Source: a gamma proteobacterium NOR5-3 (GTDB taxonomy: Bacteria > Pseudomonadota > Gammaproteobacteria > Pseudomonadales > Halieaceae). From it: DNA of 64,000 nt. The position numbers were made by a program, and so were the translations under genes. Position 1 is the stretch's first letter, and the number at the start of each line of letters is the position of its first letter. The stretch is taken from assembly GCA_000158155.1 (NCBI GenBank), contig DS999408.1, positions 279,859-343,858 of the forward strand. The letters run 5' to 3'. Positions 36,220 through 46,034 of this stretch are shown one piece after another. The notes beneath the pieces were generated by a model, which was not told the DNA's origin, ran no database searches, and saw only the letters and a program-made list of their open reading frames with translations.

Positions 36220-38184
36220 TCAGGGCTTCCACTGATCGTAGACGTTGATCATGGGGGGGAAGGTTTTGCCAGACTTCCGTGCCTCGAGCACTTCTTTCTT
36301 GAGATCCGTATCAATCCAGTGCAACCACAGATCTCCTGTGGCGCTGATGTATTTATGATTAAAGTAGTCGGGGTAGCGCATCCAGCGCCAATGGCCCAGG
36401 CGCAGCGATGGCTGGTACCAGCCGGGTGAAAACGACGCGTAGTCGTGGTGTAGATTCAGAATCTTGTGCGAGAGCTCAATCATCTCGTCCTTATTTTGAG
36501 ACTCACGATATTGGTCGATGAGTCCGTCCATTTCGTAAACGGCAAATGCTTCGAGATTGTTGGTCTGCGTTTTTAACTGCCGCTGCGGATTAACGCTACC
36601 GTCCTCCAAAAATGCGTCGTCATAGGCATTGTCCGAGTGATAGTGCTCCCAGAATCGAGGGTACATTTCCAAAAAGCGTCCGAAGGCGACCAGATGAATT
36701 TCGTGCTGTTTCTCCTGCACTTTCTTCCATCCGGTGGTGCTATCGAGCACTTCAATACGCAGTTCGAGGCCGGTTTTTTCCGCTTCCTGCTTGAGGATGG
36801 TCATGACGTCAGCGAGATTTTCGTAGCCGGTAGACAGGGTGAAAGCGAGTTTCTGTCCTTCCGCATTAACCAAGATGCCATCGGGTCCCCGTTCCGTGAA
36901 ACCCGCCGCGGCGAAGTAGTCCTGGGCTTTCTCTATGTCAAACTCCCGCGCCTTGATGGTGGGGTCGTTAAACTCCGAAAAGCCCTCATTCGCTGTATTG
37001 AGCCTGGCTGCGTCACCACGGAAGTACTTATCGATGACCAACTGCCAGTTGCTGGCATGCTGAATGCCCAGGCGGATGTTCAGATCATCCAGCAGTGGTT
37101 GAGAGCTGTTCATCCACAAGCCATAAGGTGGCCGGGGATATTCGTTGTAGAAAACCGATTTGGCAATATAGCCTGCCTGTACGTCGGGATCAGAATCCGG
37201 GAGCTTTTCGTACCAGTACTCAGAAAGGGCTAAGCCGAACTGGTCGATGTCACCGCGTTTAAACGCCTCGAAGGTCTTTGCGGTGTCACGAATGATGTTG
37301 AACTGTACGCGATCGGGGTTGAATCTGTAGCGGAAGTGCTTCTTGTCTTTTGCCCACCAGTTATTGTCGCGAGTCAGGACAATAGAGCGTCCCTTCTTCA
37401 AATCGCCATCGCGAAGCACATAGGCGCCGGTGGTGGGCGTAAAGGTCCATTGATAGCGATCCACATAATCTTCGCCCAGTGCCTTGAAGTGATGCCGGGG
37501 CATGGGGTGTAGCTCAAGTACTCGCGCCGCATAGTCCGGCTTTGCGGTAACGCCGGTGATGGAGAAAGTCCGGTCATCGTATCGGGTAATGTTGGTGTAC
37601 TGGGAGCTGTACCAGTTGTTGTACCAAGGCGCACGGATGTACTCGGACTTATAGAAATAGAACATGAAGAAGAAGTCATCCGTGGTAACCGGCTTACCAT
37701 CGGACCAGGTTGCTAAGGGATCAATCTTCACATAAACGGTGGACGTATCGGGGTCCAGGGCCCAGGATTCCGCAAGAGCAGGATAGTACTCCCGTTCGTC
37801 CGGATGTAATTGGGCTACCAGCATTACGACATCATCAAGAATGAATGGACGAAACGAGCCGTTAGAATCCGGACCTGCCGTGCGGAGCGTTCGAGGGAAG
37901 TCGGGTAGTGCGACGTATTGCGTGCCGCCTTTTTGGGCCTCTGGCGAGCCGATCTCTGGCAAATGAGCACCGTTTTCCCAAACCAGATTCTCTGGGAGGT
38001 CTTGCATGCTGGCAAAGCGATAGAAGTCTGGTTCTGCTGCATAGGCAGCCTCGACCTCTGCGCTATTGTCTACATCTGCGGCCAGGTCTGTGGAGTCGCC
38101 TTCACTGCTATCTCCACCGCAAGCGGTCAGTAGAAGCGTCAGGGACATCAATAGCCATGGTGTAGAACGAAGAAGTCGAGTCAT
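36220..38184 (-). CDS. ABC importer substrate-binding lipoprotein, family 5 (OppA/YejA-like)
   Basis: The 654-residue precursor has a lipoprotein signal (MTRLLRSTPWLLMSLTLLLTAC, lipobox LTAC). The family 5 scaffold includes ESWALDPDTSTVYVKIDPLATWSDGKPVTTDDF and WMNSSQPLLDDLNIRLGIQHA. It is longer than OppA (about 540) and closer to the YejA type that binds larger or modified peptides. The preserved WSDG-PVT region lies near residue 170. The segment after the lipid Cys is acidic (GGDSSEGDSTDLAADVD). Its genes lie beside the mutase cluster, so its ligand may be the cluster's substrate precursor (inference). Confidence 0.88.
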   Translation of the reverse strand: MTRLLRSTPWLLMSLTLLLTACGGDSSEGDSTDLAADVDNSAEVEAAYAAEPDFYRFASMQDLPENLVWENGAHLPEIGSPEAQKGGTQYVALPDFPRTLRTAGPDSNGSFRPFILDDVVMLVAQLHPDEREYYPALAESWALDPDTSTVYVKIDPLATWSDGKPVTTDDFFFMFYFYKSEYIRAPWYNNWYSSQYTNITRYDDRTFSITGVTAKPDYAARVLELHPMPRHHFKALGEDYVDRYQWTFTPTTGAYVLRDGDLKKGRSIVLTRDNNWWAKDKKHFRYRFNPDRVQFNIIRDTAKTFEAFKRGDIDQFGLALSEYWYEKLPDSDPDVQAGYIAKSVFYNEYPRPPYGLWMNSSQPLLDDLNIRLGIQHASNWQLVIDKYFRGDAARLNTANEGFSEFNDPTIKAREFDIEKAQDYFAAAGFTERGPDGILVNAEGQKLAFTLSTGYENLADVMTILKQEAEKTGLELRIEVLDSTTGWKKVQEKQHEIHLVAFGRFLEMYPRFWEHYHSDNAYDDAFLEDGSVNPQRQLKTQTNNLEAFAVYEMDGLIDQYRESQNKDEMIELSHKILNLHHDYASFSPGWYQPSLRLGHWRWMRYPDYFNHKYISATGDLWLHWIDTDLKKEVLEARKSGKTFPPMINVYDQWKP

Positions 38185-38204
38185 AGCGTTACTCTCAAAT
38201 ACTC

Positions 38205-39272
38205 TTAGCGATAAATGGAATAGGTTTTTGGATCAAAGGATTCGCGCACGGCCTCACCGATAAAGGTCACCAGGGTCAGCAGCGCGACGAGGGTGCCAAA
38301 GGCCGAGGTCACTATCCACGGCGCTGTCCGCAGGTTTGCCGTGCCCTGCTTGAGAAGTTCCCCTAGGCTTGGCGTGGGCGGCGGTAGACCAAAGCCCAAA
38401 AAGTCCAATGCTGTGATTGCCGAAATTGCACCAACAATCGTGAAGGGCATAAATGTCACAAGCGTGGAGAGTATGTTGGGCAGAATATGCCTGAATATAA
38501 TCCGGGAATTGGATGCCCCAATCACGCGTGCGGCGGCTACGTAATCTCGGGCTTTTTCTTTATAGGTCTCGGTGCGCATGTAATAGGTCATGCCGGTCCA
38601 GGAAAACAACACCATCACTATAAGTAGTATGCCGATGCGCGTAGGTACGGAGAAAGCGGCGGGTATCACCGAGAAAATAATGATGACCATGTACAGAAAG
38701 GGCACGTTGGACCAGATCTCGATAAGGCGCTGAAACAGCAGATCAAAAATGCCGCCGAAATACCCCATGGAGCAGCCAATGGCGATGCCGATGAGATATA
38801 CCGAGAGCATGAATCCGATAGAAAAAATCAGCGCGATACGCGTGCCGTAAAATAATCTGGCGAGAATGTCGCGGCTGGTGGTGTCGGTACCCAGATAGTG
38901 CTGCTGCGTGGCATTGGGAGCCAAAGGTGTGAAGACACCGTCCGGCGCGTGATTCTCAAAAGCGTTGTAAGGCACCAGGGGCATGATGAGCCAATTGCCG
39001 CTGCCATCTTGATCAAACTGTTCTTTGAGCTCTCGATAATTGACCTCGTAGTCGTAATTGAGGCCAAAGTCCGTGCCAGGGTGGAAAGCGGTGTACGTGG
39101 GGAAGTAAAGCTCGCCCTGGTAACTCACCAGCAGTGCGCGGCTGTTGACCAGGAGTTCTCCAAAAGCCAGTAACACCATCAGACCCGCCAAAAGCAAAAA
39201 GCTGTAGTAGCCGCGCTTAATGTGCCGAAAGCGGCGCAGCTTTTTGAGGGTTTGTGGATTGAGCCGAAACAT
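38205..39272 (-). CDS. ABC importer permease (OppC/YejE class)
   Basis: This 355-residue inner-membrane permease has one N-terminal helix (about 22-42) and a periplasmic loop of about 100 residues. Five more helices follow, with the EAA loop YVAAARVIGASNSRIIFRHILPN. The long N-terminal loop and FGLNYDYEVNYRELKEQF are typical of the YejE branch. The motif GTDTTSRDILARLFYGTRI before the second helix is shared by OppC and DppC. It is three bases from the other permease gene. Confidence 0.88.
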   Translation of the reverse strand: MFRLNPQTLKKLRRFRHIKRGYYSFLLLAGLMVLLAFGELLVNSRALLVSYQGELYFPTYTAFHPGTDFGLNYDYEVNYRELKEQFDQDGSGNWLIMPLVPYNAFENHAPDGVFTPLAPNATQQHYLGTDTTSRDILARLFYGTRIALIFSIGFMLSVYLIGIAIGCSMGYFGGIFDLLFQRLIEIWSNVPFLYMVIIIFSVIPAAFSVPTRIGILLIVMVLFSWTGMTYYMRTETYKEKARDYVAAARVIGASNSRIIFRHILPNILSTLVTFMPFTIVGAISAITALDFLGFGLPPPTPSLGELLKQGTANLRTAPWIVTSAFGTLVALLTLVTFIGEAVRESFDPKTYSIYR

Positions 39273-39275
39273 CCG

Positions 39276-40298
39276 CTAGCTGAACCGTATCCGTGGATCG
39301 ACCAGCGCGACCAATACATCAGAAATAATGTTGCCAATGAGTAGTAAAAGACTGGCTAGCAGTACGACGCCCATAACTACGGGATAATCTCTATCCAAAA
39401 TCGCGCTAAGGCCCAGCAGTCCAAAACCGTCGATATCAAAAATACTCTCGATCAAAAAAGAGCCGCCCACCAGAAGCGTGATGTTTTGTCCAAAGGTGGT
39501 GGCGATGGGGATCAGGGAATTCCGCATGGCATGTCCCGTCACTGACTTACGGAACGAAACACCCTTGGCGATGGCAGTGCGGATGTAGTCTGCCGCCAGG
39601 TTATCCATAAGGTGATTCTTTAAAAGCAGGGTGACCAGCGCAAAGCTACCCACGAGGTAGCAAATCAGCGGCAGTAGCGAGTGGTTGATGAGGTCTAGGG
39701 TCTTCTCGGCAGCGTTGAGTTCATCAAAGTTGAAGCTCACAAAGCCGCCCATAGGGAACCACTCGAGACGCACAGCAAAAAACAGTATCAAAAGGGAGCC
39801 CAGGGCATAGCCCGGAATGGCGTAGCCGACGAAAATCAGGACCGATGAAATGTTATCGACAAAGGTGCGGTGGCGGATCGCTTTGAGTATTCCCAGGGGG
39901 ATGCACACCGCATAGGTAAGAATAAGTGTGACGATGCCGTAATACAGCGACACCGGAAACCGGTCGTTAATAACATCCCACACAGGCTCGTTGTAACGGT
40001 AAGAAGAGCCCAGGTCGCCGGTAACTACTTTGCCCAGCCACTCTGCGTAACTTTGTAAAATGGGCTTATCAAATCCGTAATATTCCTTAAGGGCTTCGAG
40101 TTGCTCGTCCGAGATAGCCATTCCCTGTCCGGCAGATTGACCCCCGCCGCCCCCCGTCATACTCATCTGCTGAGTTTCCATGATGGCGCGCTCAAGGGGG
40201 CCACCGGGGACCAGTCGGGTGATTGCAAAGACGATGATAGTCACACCCAGAAGGGTGGGCGGTATCAAGAGCAGGCGCCGCAGGAAGTAGTCGCGCAT
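39276..40298 (-). CDS. ABC importer permease (OppB/YejB class)
   Basis: This 340-residue inner-membrane permease has an N-terminal helix MRDYFLRRLLLIPPTLLGVT (typical DppB/OppB start) and five further helices. The EAA loop is YIRTAIAKGVSFRKSVTGHAMRNSLIP. A glycine-rich, low-complexity insert, MSMTGGGGGQSAGQG (about residues 45-60), lies in the first periplasmic loop before EQLEALKEYYGFDKPIL. It is the first gene of the importer operon and divergent from the RIO kinase gene. Confidence 0.88.
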   Translation of the reverse strand: MRDYFLRRLLLIPPTLLGVTIIVFAITRLVPGGPLERAIMETQQMSMTGGGGGQSAGQGMAISDEQLEALKEYYGFDKPILQSYAEWLGKVVTGDLGSSYRYNEPVWDVINDRFPVSLYYGIVTLILTYAVCIPLGILKAIRHRTFVDNISSVLIFVGYAIPGYALGSLLILFFAVRLEWFPMGGFVSFNFDELNAAEKTLDLINHSLLPLICYLVGSFALVTLLLKNHLMDNLAADYIRTAIAKGVSFRKSVTGHAMRNSLIPIATTFGQNITLLVGGSFLIESIFDIDGFGLLGLSAILDRDYPVVMGVVLLASLLLLIGNIISDVLVALVDPRIRFS

Positions 40299-40491
40299 CG
40301 GTTGAGGCGGATTTCAATCTTTATGGAGTGAAGTGGGAACTTACAGTGCTCGCCGGTCCGGCGCAAGACAGTAAAGTATCCCCTGGGATTGTAGATTTTG
40401 CTGCCCAGACCATCGTAGTGTGAGACCCAATATGGCAGAGTGCTCATGTCCAGCACTCAGCCCGAGACAGGAAGTCGGTCGAACCCACTAC

Positions 40492-41382
40492 ATGAAGACA
40501 CCCAAGCGCCTCCAGCCCCTTGTCGAAGAAGGCATTATCGATGAAGTCATCAGTCCGCTTATGAGCGGCAAAGAGGCTGATGTCTTTATTGTTCGCAGTT
40601 CAGGGGAGCTGCGCTGCGCAAAAATCTACAAAGATGCGGTAAAGCGTAGTTTCAAAAAAGCTGTGCAGTACACCGAAGGGCGCAAGGTCCGTAATAGCCG
40701 TCGCCAGCGGGCCATGGAAAAGGGTTCAAAGTTCGGGCGCAAGCAACAGGAAGAAACCTGGCAGAACGCAGAAGTTGATGCGCTATACCGATTGGCCCGG
40801 GCCGATGTGCGTGTGCCTCAGCCCTATGGCTGTTTTGACGGTGTTCTGATTATGGAGCTGGTCACCGACGAGGATGGTGATGTGGCCCCTCGTCTGAATG
40901 ACGTGTCTATGTCGGCAGAGCAGGCTCGGGAAGACCATGCGCTCATGATGCAGTACGTGCTGCGCATGCTTGCAGCCGGACTGATTCATGGCGATTTGTC
41001 GGAGTTCAACGTGCTGGTGGACGAAGACGGGCCGGTGATAATTGATCTGCCCCAGGCTGTGGACGCGGCGGGTAACAATAACGCCCGGTCCATGCTCACC
41101 CGCGATGTGCGCAACATTACCGAATATTACGCGCAGTTTGCGCCGGAGCTGCTGGACACGCATTACGCTGAGGAGCTTTGGGGACTCTTTGAAGAGGGCG
41201 ATCTGAATCCTGACTATGAGCTTACGGGGTATGCCGAGCTGGATACTCACGAGGCAGACACGGATTCGGTGATGGCGGAAATCCGGGCGGTACTCGCCGA
41301 AGAGGAGGCTCGGCAGCGGCGTCTTAAGGCCGCTGAAAGCGACGAGGAGCCTGAGGAAGATCCAGGCGAGGACCAAAGATAA
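40492..41382 (+). CDS. RIO1-type serine protein kinase
   Basis: This 296-residue RIO-family kinase has the N-terminal RIO pattern LVEEGIIDEVISPLMSGKEADVFIVR, the catalytic Lys in CAKIYKD, LVTDEDGDVAP, the catalytic loop LIHGDLSEFNVLVDEDGP and the metal-binding IIDLPQAVD. A highly acidic C-terminal tail (EEPEEDPGEDQ) ends the protein. RIO1 proteins function in ribosome maturation in archaea and eukaryotes; the bacterial role is not settled. The start is uncertain: ATG 40492 fits the domain, while GTG 40420 and ATG 40432 are longer options. It is upstream of deaD, itself a ribosome-assembly helicase, on the same strand. Confidence 0.85.
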   Translation: MKTPKRLQPLVEEGIIDEVISPLMSGKEADVFIVRSSGELRCAKIYKDAVKRSFKKAVQYTEGRKVRNSRRQRAMEKGSKFGRKQQEETWQNAEVDALYRLARADVRVPQPYGCFDGVLIMELVTDEDGDVAPRLNDVSMSAEQAREDHALMMQYVLRMLAAGLIHGDLSEFNVLVDEDGPVIIDLPQAVDAAGNNNARSMLTRDVRNITEYYAQFAPELLDTHYAEELWGLFEEGDLNPDYELTGYAELDTHEADTDSVMAEIRAVLAEEEARQRRLKAAESDEEPEEDPGEDQR

Positions 41383-41476
41383 GGTCTTAATTAGTCACAA
41401 CTTAAAAGACCGCTTAGCCTGTATAATTGCGCTTTGCCCAACCTCGGGTGAACCACTTCTTATCTCGGTAATTCCC

Positions 41477-43306
41477 ATGACCACCCCAACGACCCCCGGC
41501 AGCTTTGATGAGCTGCAACTGCCTGCATTTTTGATGAAAGCCCTGAGCGACGTCGGTTACGAGACGCCATCGGCGATTCAGACCATGACCATTCCACCGC
41601 TGCTTGAAGGCAAAGACCTGGTAGGCCAGGCGCAAACCGGTACCGGTAAAACCGCTGCCTTTGCCTTGCCAATTTTAGCGCGTCTGGACCCCAAGCTGAG
41701 CAAACCGCAGGCATTGGTACTGGCCCCAACGCGGGAACTGGCGATTCAGGTGGCCGAGGCTTTTCAAAAGTACGCGCGACACAGTAAAGGTTTTAAGGTG
41801 TTGCCCATCTACGGTGGTTCTGACTACCGCACCCAGCTGCGGCAGTTAGAGCGTGGGGTACACGTTATTGTGGGCACGCCCGGACGTGTGATGGATCATA
41901 TGCGCCGCGGCTCCCTGAATCTGTCTGCCCTGACAACGCTGGTACTGGATGAAGCCGACGAAATGCTGCGCATGGGCTTTATCGACGATGTGGAGTGGAT
42001 TCTTGAACAGACCCCGCCCAAGCGTCAGATAGCGCTGTTTTCTGCCACTATGCCTGACGCGATCCGGCGTATTGCCAAGCAGCATCTCAATAAGCCTGAA
42101 GAAATCACCATCAAGCTCAAGACAGTGACCAACGCCTCCATACGTCAACGCGTTTGGATGATGGGGGGCATGCACAAGCTGGATGCGCTGACCCGAATTC
42201 TCGAAACCGAAGATACCGACGGCGTGATCATCTTCGTGCGTACACGCATCGCCACCCAGGAACTGGCTGACAAGCTTTCGGCCCGGGGCTATGCCACAGC
42301 GGCACTCAACGGAGATATCGCCCAGAATCAACGTGAGAAGACAGTCGAAAATTTAAAAAAGGGTGGGCTTGATATTCTGATTGCTACTGATGTGGCCGCT
42401 CGGGGTCTGGATGTTGAGCGCATCAGCCACGTGATCAATTACGACATACCCAACGATCCCGAGGCTTACGTCCACAGGATTGGACGCACCGGTCGCGCGG
42501 GACGCACCGGCGAGGCGATTCTTTTTGCAGCTAATCGCGAACGTCGATTGCTGCGCACCATCGAGCGAGTCACCGGGCAAAAGATTGAGTCTATGGAGCT
42601 GCCCACGTCTGAGCAGGTCAGTGACAAACGCGCGTCACGCTTTAAGGCTCGCATTACCGAGACCTTGGATACCCGGGATCTGGGCGCTGCCCGGGAGCTT
42701 GTAGAGTCCTACCAGCAGGAGTTTGGCGTGCCGATTATTGAGATCGCGGCGGCTCTCGTGGTGATGAATCAGGGTTCAGCCAAGGCTATTCCCGCGGCAG
42801 AACCTGTCAAGCCTTCGCGAGAGCGACCGGCTCGAGCTGAGCGATCGCCAGGGCGAGACCGAGACCGGGATCAGGCTCGGGGCCAGGATCGAGAGCGCAC
42901 GCCTAAGCGTCCCAAAGAGTCTGCGCCGCGAGATGCGGACGTGGGAATGGATCGCTATCGCATCGAAGTGGGTCGGCAGCATGGCGTGAAGCCGGGCAAT
43001 ATCGTAGGTGCCATTGCCAACGAAGCGGAGGTGGATGCGGAGTACATAGGCCGTATTCAAATTGAAGACGACCACAGCTTTGTGGATCTTCCTGATGGTA
43101 TGCCCAAGGAAATCTTCAAGCACCTGAAGTCCGTGTGGGTCAGTGGCCAGAAGCTGCAAATTTCCCGTGCTGCGGATCATACGGCTAAGCCGGCCAAACG
43201 CGGCGGAGCTGCCAGCGGCAGTGCAAAAAATGATACCGGGGCTAAAAAAGACGTGGGGGCCAAGAGAAAGGGTCCCCGCAAGCGTAAAGCCCCACCGTTA
43301 AGTTAG
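41477..43306 (+). CDS. deaD: DEAD-box RNA helicase DeaD/CsdA
   Basis: This 609-residue cold-shock-type helicase acts in ribosome assembly and mRNA decay. It has a Q-motif near residue 25-40, Walker A AQTGTGKT, PTRELA, motif II VLDEADEML, SAT in LFSATMP, motif V TDVAARGLDVERI and HRIGRTGRAGR. A C-terminal DbpA-like RNA-binding domain (RYRIEVGRQHGVKPGNIVGAIANEAEVD, about 490-560) follows an RG/DR-rich linker of ERDRDQARGQDRE type. The tail is Lys-rich. A TATAAT at 41422-41427, without a good -35, is a candidate promoter. Confidence 0.93.
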   Translation: MTTPTTPGSFDELQLPAFLMKALSDVGYETPSAIQTMTIPPLLEGKDLVGQAQTGTGKTAAFALPILARLDPKLSKPQALVLAPTRELAIQVAEAFQKYARHSKGFKVLPIYGGSDYRTQLRQLERGVHVIVGTPGRVMDHMRRGSLNLSALTTLVLDEADEMLRMGFIDDVEWILEQTPPKRQIALFSATMPDAIRRIAKQHLNKPEEITIKLKTVTNASIRQRVWMMGGMHKLDALTRILETEDTDGVIIFVRTRIATQELADKLSARGYATAALNGDIAQNQREKTVENLKKGGLDILIATDVAARGLDVERISHVINYDIPNDPEAYVHRIGRTGRAGRTGEAILFAANRERRLLRTIERVTGQKIESMELPTSEQVSDKRASRFKARITETLDTRDLGAARELVESYQQEFGVPIIEIAAALVVMNQGSAKAIPAAEPVKPSRERPARAERSPGRDRDRDQARGQDRERTPKRPKESAPRDADVGMDRYRIEVGRQHGVKPGNIVGAIANEAEVDAEYIGRIQIEDDHSFVDLPDGMPKEIFKHLKSVWVSGQKLQISRAADHTAKPAKRGGAASGSAKNDTGAKKDVGAKRKGPRKRKAPPLS

Positions 43307-43323
43307 CTTTGTGCTGGTAGCGG

Positions 43324-44652
43324 CTAGGGCTTTTGCTGTAGCCACCAGCGCAGGACCTCTTCCTCCACGCGATACAAAGGACTGCTTCCCGGTGCTGAGT
43401 TAGCCGGGTCTGCTGCTGTGCCGGTGATGATGGTTGCAATACCATTACCGGTCTTTGGGTCGATAAGTGCGTGGCTCAATACGCCGTAAGCTTCGCCCAG
43501 GTGTCCCACAAGTAAGGCAGGACCCTCATGGAATCCCCAGGCGCGCATATCGATACGATGTACCGAGAGTCCGTAGCTGGTCATGAGTCCGTCGGTAGGG
43601 CCGCCGGGTTGTGCCTCTCCCGCGGAAAGACCGTTACTGCCTGCCGCATTGAGTGTCCAGTCCGGGGTCAACATCGCCTCAACAGACGCAGTCGATAACA
43701 CGCGCACCCCCTCCAACTCTCCCTTGGCGGCCAGCATACGCAGTATGACGATGAGGTCGTCGGCGCTGGCGCGAAGGCCTCCTTGGGGAGAATAGAGGGT
43801 CGCGTTGCTCCCCAGTTGATAAGTCGCCAGAAACCCGTTGGCGAACTCTGTGCTGCGCATACCGTAAAAGCATTGCGGCTCGGCACCATCGACCTGCGCG
43901 AGCCAGTCGCTGTCCGGGCTCCAGGATCCGGGCTCATTACCTTTACGAAAGGCAGCGGCTCGCTGGGACGCCGGTATCTCGCAGGGATCAAAGCGTGCCG
44001 ACAAGCCCATAGGGCCGAGCACGTGATTTGCCATGTACTGATCGAAACGTTCGCCGGATAGGAGTTCGATCAGCGTGCCCAGGATGCCAAAGTTGAGATT
44101 GGCATAGTAAAAGTAGTCACCTGGTGCTTCGGACCGGGCTTGCGCAAAATGCTCCCCGTTTTGCCAATAGGGCGACCCGGGGGTAAAAAAGTCCCGCAGG
44201 CTGCCGGTGCCTGCCGCGATGAAGTACGCCGACCCATCCCTTACCGAAGACGTGTGCGATAGCAACTGCCTCGCGGTGATCGCAGCGTCGGGAAAAGCCG
44301 GGTTACGCAGCTGCCAGTCAAGATACTCAGAAACATCGGTGTCCAGATCGAGCTTGCCTCCATCGACAAGTTGCATGACCCCGATGGCTACCACCAACTT
44401 GGAGACAGAGGCGACACGTTCTTTGTGGTCTCTGCGCAGTGGTTCCTTGCCTTGGGTTCCCAGCTGCGCGAACCCGAAGGCGTATCCCTGCGCGGCTTCG
44501 CCGTTTCGCAGGAGGCTTAGCTGTAGTCCGCTTAATGCGGGGGTTACTGAATTGCCCGAAACAAGCGCCTCCAAGTCAGCGGTGTCTTCACTAGCCGCGA
44601 CGACTGTATGTAGCGTCGCCGCGAGTAGTAAGCAGGAAACTACCTGTCTCAT
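43324..44652 (-). CDS. Exported serine hydrolase, beta-lactamase/class C family
   Basis: The 442-residue precursor has a signal peptide (MRQVVSCLLLAATLHTVVAA). The SxxK active-site motif is S82-V-S-K85 (RVASVSKLVVAIG), and the YxN-type motif is in YYYANLNFGIL. A late GLSVHRIDMRAWGFHEGPALLVGHLGE supplies the HxG-like third motif. Such enzymes are usually esterases or peptidases rather than true beta-lactamases. It overlaps the upstream amidohydrolase gene by four bases (ATGA), so the two are translated together. Confidence 0.85.
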   Translation of the reverse strand: MRQVVSCLLLAATLHTVVAASEDTADLEALVSGNSVTPALSGLQLSLLRNGEAAQGYAFGFAQLGTQGKEPLRRDHKERVASVSKLVVAIGVMQLVDGGKLDLDTDVSEYLDWQLRNPAFPDAAITARQLLSHTSSVRDGSAYFIAAGTGSLRDFFTPGSPYWQNGEHFAQARSEAPGDYFYYANLNFGILGTLIELLSGERFDQYMANHVLGPMGLSARFDPCEIPASQRAAAFRKGNEPGSWSPDSDWLAQVDGAEPQCFYGMRSTEFANGFLATYQLGSNATLYSPQGGLRASADDLIVILRMLAAKGELEGVRVLSTASVEAMLTPDWTLNAAGSNGLSAGEAQPGGPTDGLMTSYGLSVHRIDMRAWGFHEGPALLVGHLGEAYGVLSHALIDPKTGNGIATIITGTAADPANSAPGSSPLYRVEEEVLRWWLQQKP

Positions 44653-45938
44653 TGCTTCATAACTTTTCCGCTTTTCATGACAAAGCCGATATCGAGCAAA
44701 GCATCGATACTGTCCAGCGGGGAAATCCGCGTCGCCACCAGGTCTGCGTGTTTGCCGGGCTCAACCGTGCCTAAGGTGTCGCTCATACCAATAAGGTCCG
44801 CGGCGTTGACCGTGGCGCTGACCAGGATATCCATCTCGCTCATTCCAGCTTCGTGCATGAGCACGGCTTCACGCGCGTTCTGGCCGTGCTTTGACACTGC
44901 TGAATCAGTACCAAACGCTACTTTCACACCCGCCTTATGAGCCTTTGCAAAATTCCCCTGCATCGCGGCTCCCACTTCGATGGCTTTCGCTGATTGAGCA
45001 GGTGTGAGTATGCCGCCCGCTCTTGCCATGTCGGCTGCCGTGGCACCAGCGAGTAGTGTGGGTACAAGGTATGCGCCCGTTCGTTTGAACTCCCGGATCG
45101 CATCGGGTCCTGTGTATGTGCCGTGCTCAATACTGTCTACGCCAGCTTTGAGTGCAGCAATGATGCCGTCTTCCTGATGGGCGTGGCTGGCAACTTTGCG
45201 TCCCATGCTGTGCGCTGCACGCACCACCTCCATGAGTTCATCGTCTTCCATTTGCTTGCCGGTGCCTGTCGCTCTATCAGTGAGCACGCCGCCGGTGGAG
45301 GTGATTTTGATGAAGTCAGCGCCGTATTTAATGCCGTTGCGGGTGGCGCGGCGACAGTCATAGGGGCCATCGCAAATGGATTCGTCGGTCGCCAGTTCCA
45401 TGAACTCATGTTTTGTGCCGCTGACATCATTGTGGCCACCGGTCACGCCTACGCCTCCCGCGGCGATGATGCGGGGGCCATCGATCCAGCCTTTGTTAAT
45501 CGCATCGCGTACGGCATAGGTCTGTTGGTTTTTGGAGCCCGCGTCTCGCACGGTGGTAAAGCCTGCCATCAGCGTGGTCATGGCGTTGTGGTAGCCGTAC
45601 ATCTGCACTAGTTCGTCAGACCAGCGCAATGCGCGGCTGTCGTTCTCAGGGCTAAGCTCGCCCTGTAGATGAACGTGCATATCCATGAGGCCGGGCATCA
45701 CAAATCGGTCTTTAAGGTCAATGACCGAGTCTGCGTCGTAGTCCTTCGCATCTTTATATCCGGCTACCACGTTACTGATACGGCCGTCGGTGATCACGAT
45801 CGTTTGTTCTTTGAGAGGCTTTTTGCCCGGAACTGCCAGCAGTTCGCCTGCGTGGATCAGTGTTGTGTCGGCCAGGGCAGGTGCCATCGCGAGCATTGCG
45901 CCAAGGGCGCTGATGAACTTCAAAGGTCGAATGTGCAT
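44649..45938 (-). CDS. Exported metal-dependent amidohydrolase (Xaa-Pro dipeptidase/imidazolonepropionase-like)
   Basis: The 429-residue precursor has a signal peptide (MHIRPLKFISALGAMLAMAP, cleaved near ALA-DTT). The amidohydrolase core has MPGLMDMHVHLQGE (HxH), a carboxylated-Lys candidate in GADFIKITSTGG, VASHAHQEDGI with the second His pair, SIEHGT and FGTDSAVSK with the catalytic Asp. These fit the imidazolonepropionase-like/prolidase branch. It lies downstream of an SDR gene on the same strand, 97 bases away, and precedes the serine hydrolase. Confidence 0.87.
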   Translation of the reverse strand: MHIRPLKFISALGAMLAMAPALADTTLIHAGELLAVPGKKPLKEQTIVITDGRISNVVAGYKDAKDYDADSVIDLKDRFVMPGLMDMHVHLQGELSPENDSRALRWSDELVQMYGYHNAMTTLMAGFTTVRDAGSKNQQTYAVRDAINKGWIDGPRIIAAGGVGVTGGHNDVSGTKHEFMELATDESICDGPYDCRRATRNGIKYGADFIKITSTGGVLTDRATGTGKQMEDDELMEVVRAAHSMGRKVASHAHQEDGIIAALKAGVDSIEHGTYTGPDAIREFKRTGAYLVPTLLAGATAADMARAGGILTPAQSAKAIEVGAAMQGNFAKAHKAGVKVAFGTDSAVSKHGQNAREAVLMHEAGMSEMDILVSATVNAADLIGMSDTLGTVEPGKHADLVATRISPLDSIDALLDIGFVMKSGKVMKQ

Positions 45939-46034
45939 AGTGTCTCCGTCTCACGACTGTTTGTTTGAGTTATGTTTGAAAATCAAGCTGGCGGCGTAGT
46001 ACGACCCCGCCAGATAACTAAAAGCCGCTGCTCG

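Noticed and set aside
38205-40298. Naming the importer yejABEF
   Set aside because: The binding protein and permeases are YejA/YejE/YejB-like, but the ATPases are two separate proteins instead of one fused YejF, so gene symbols were left blank.
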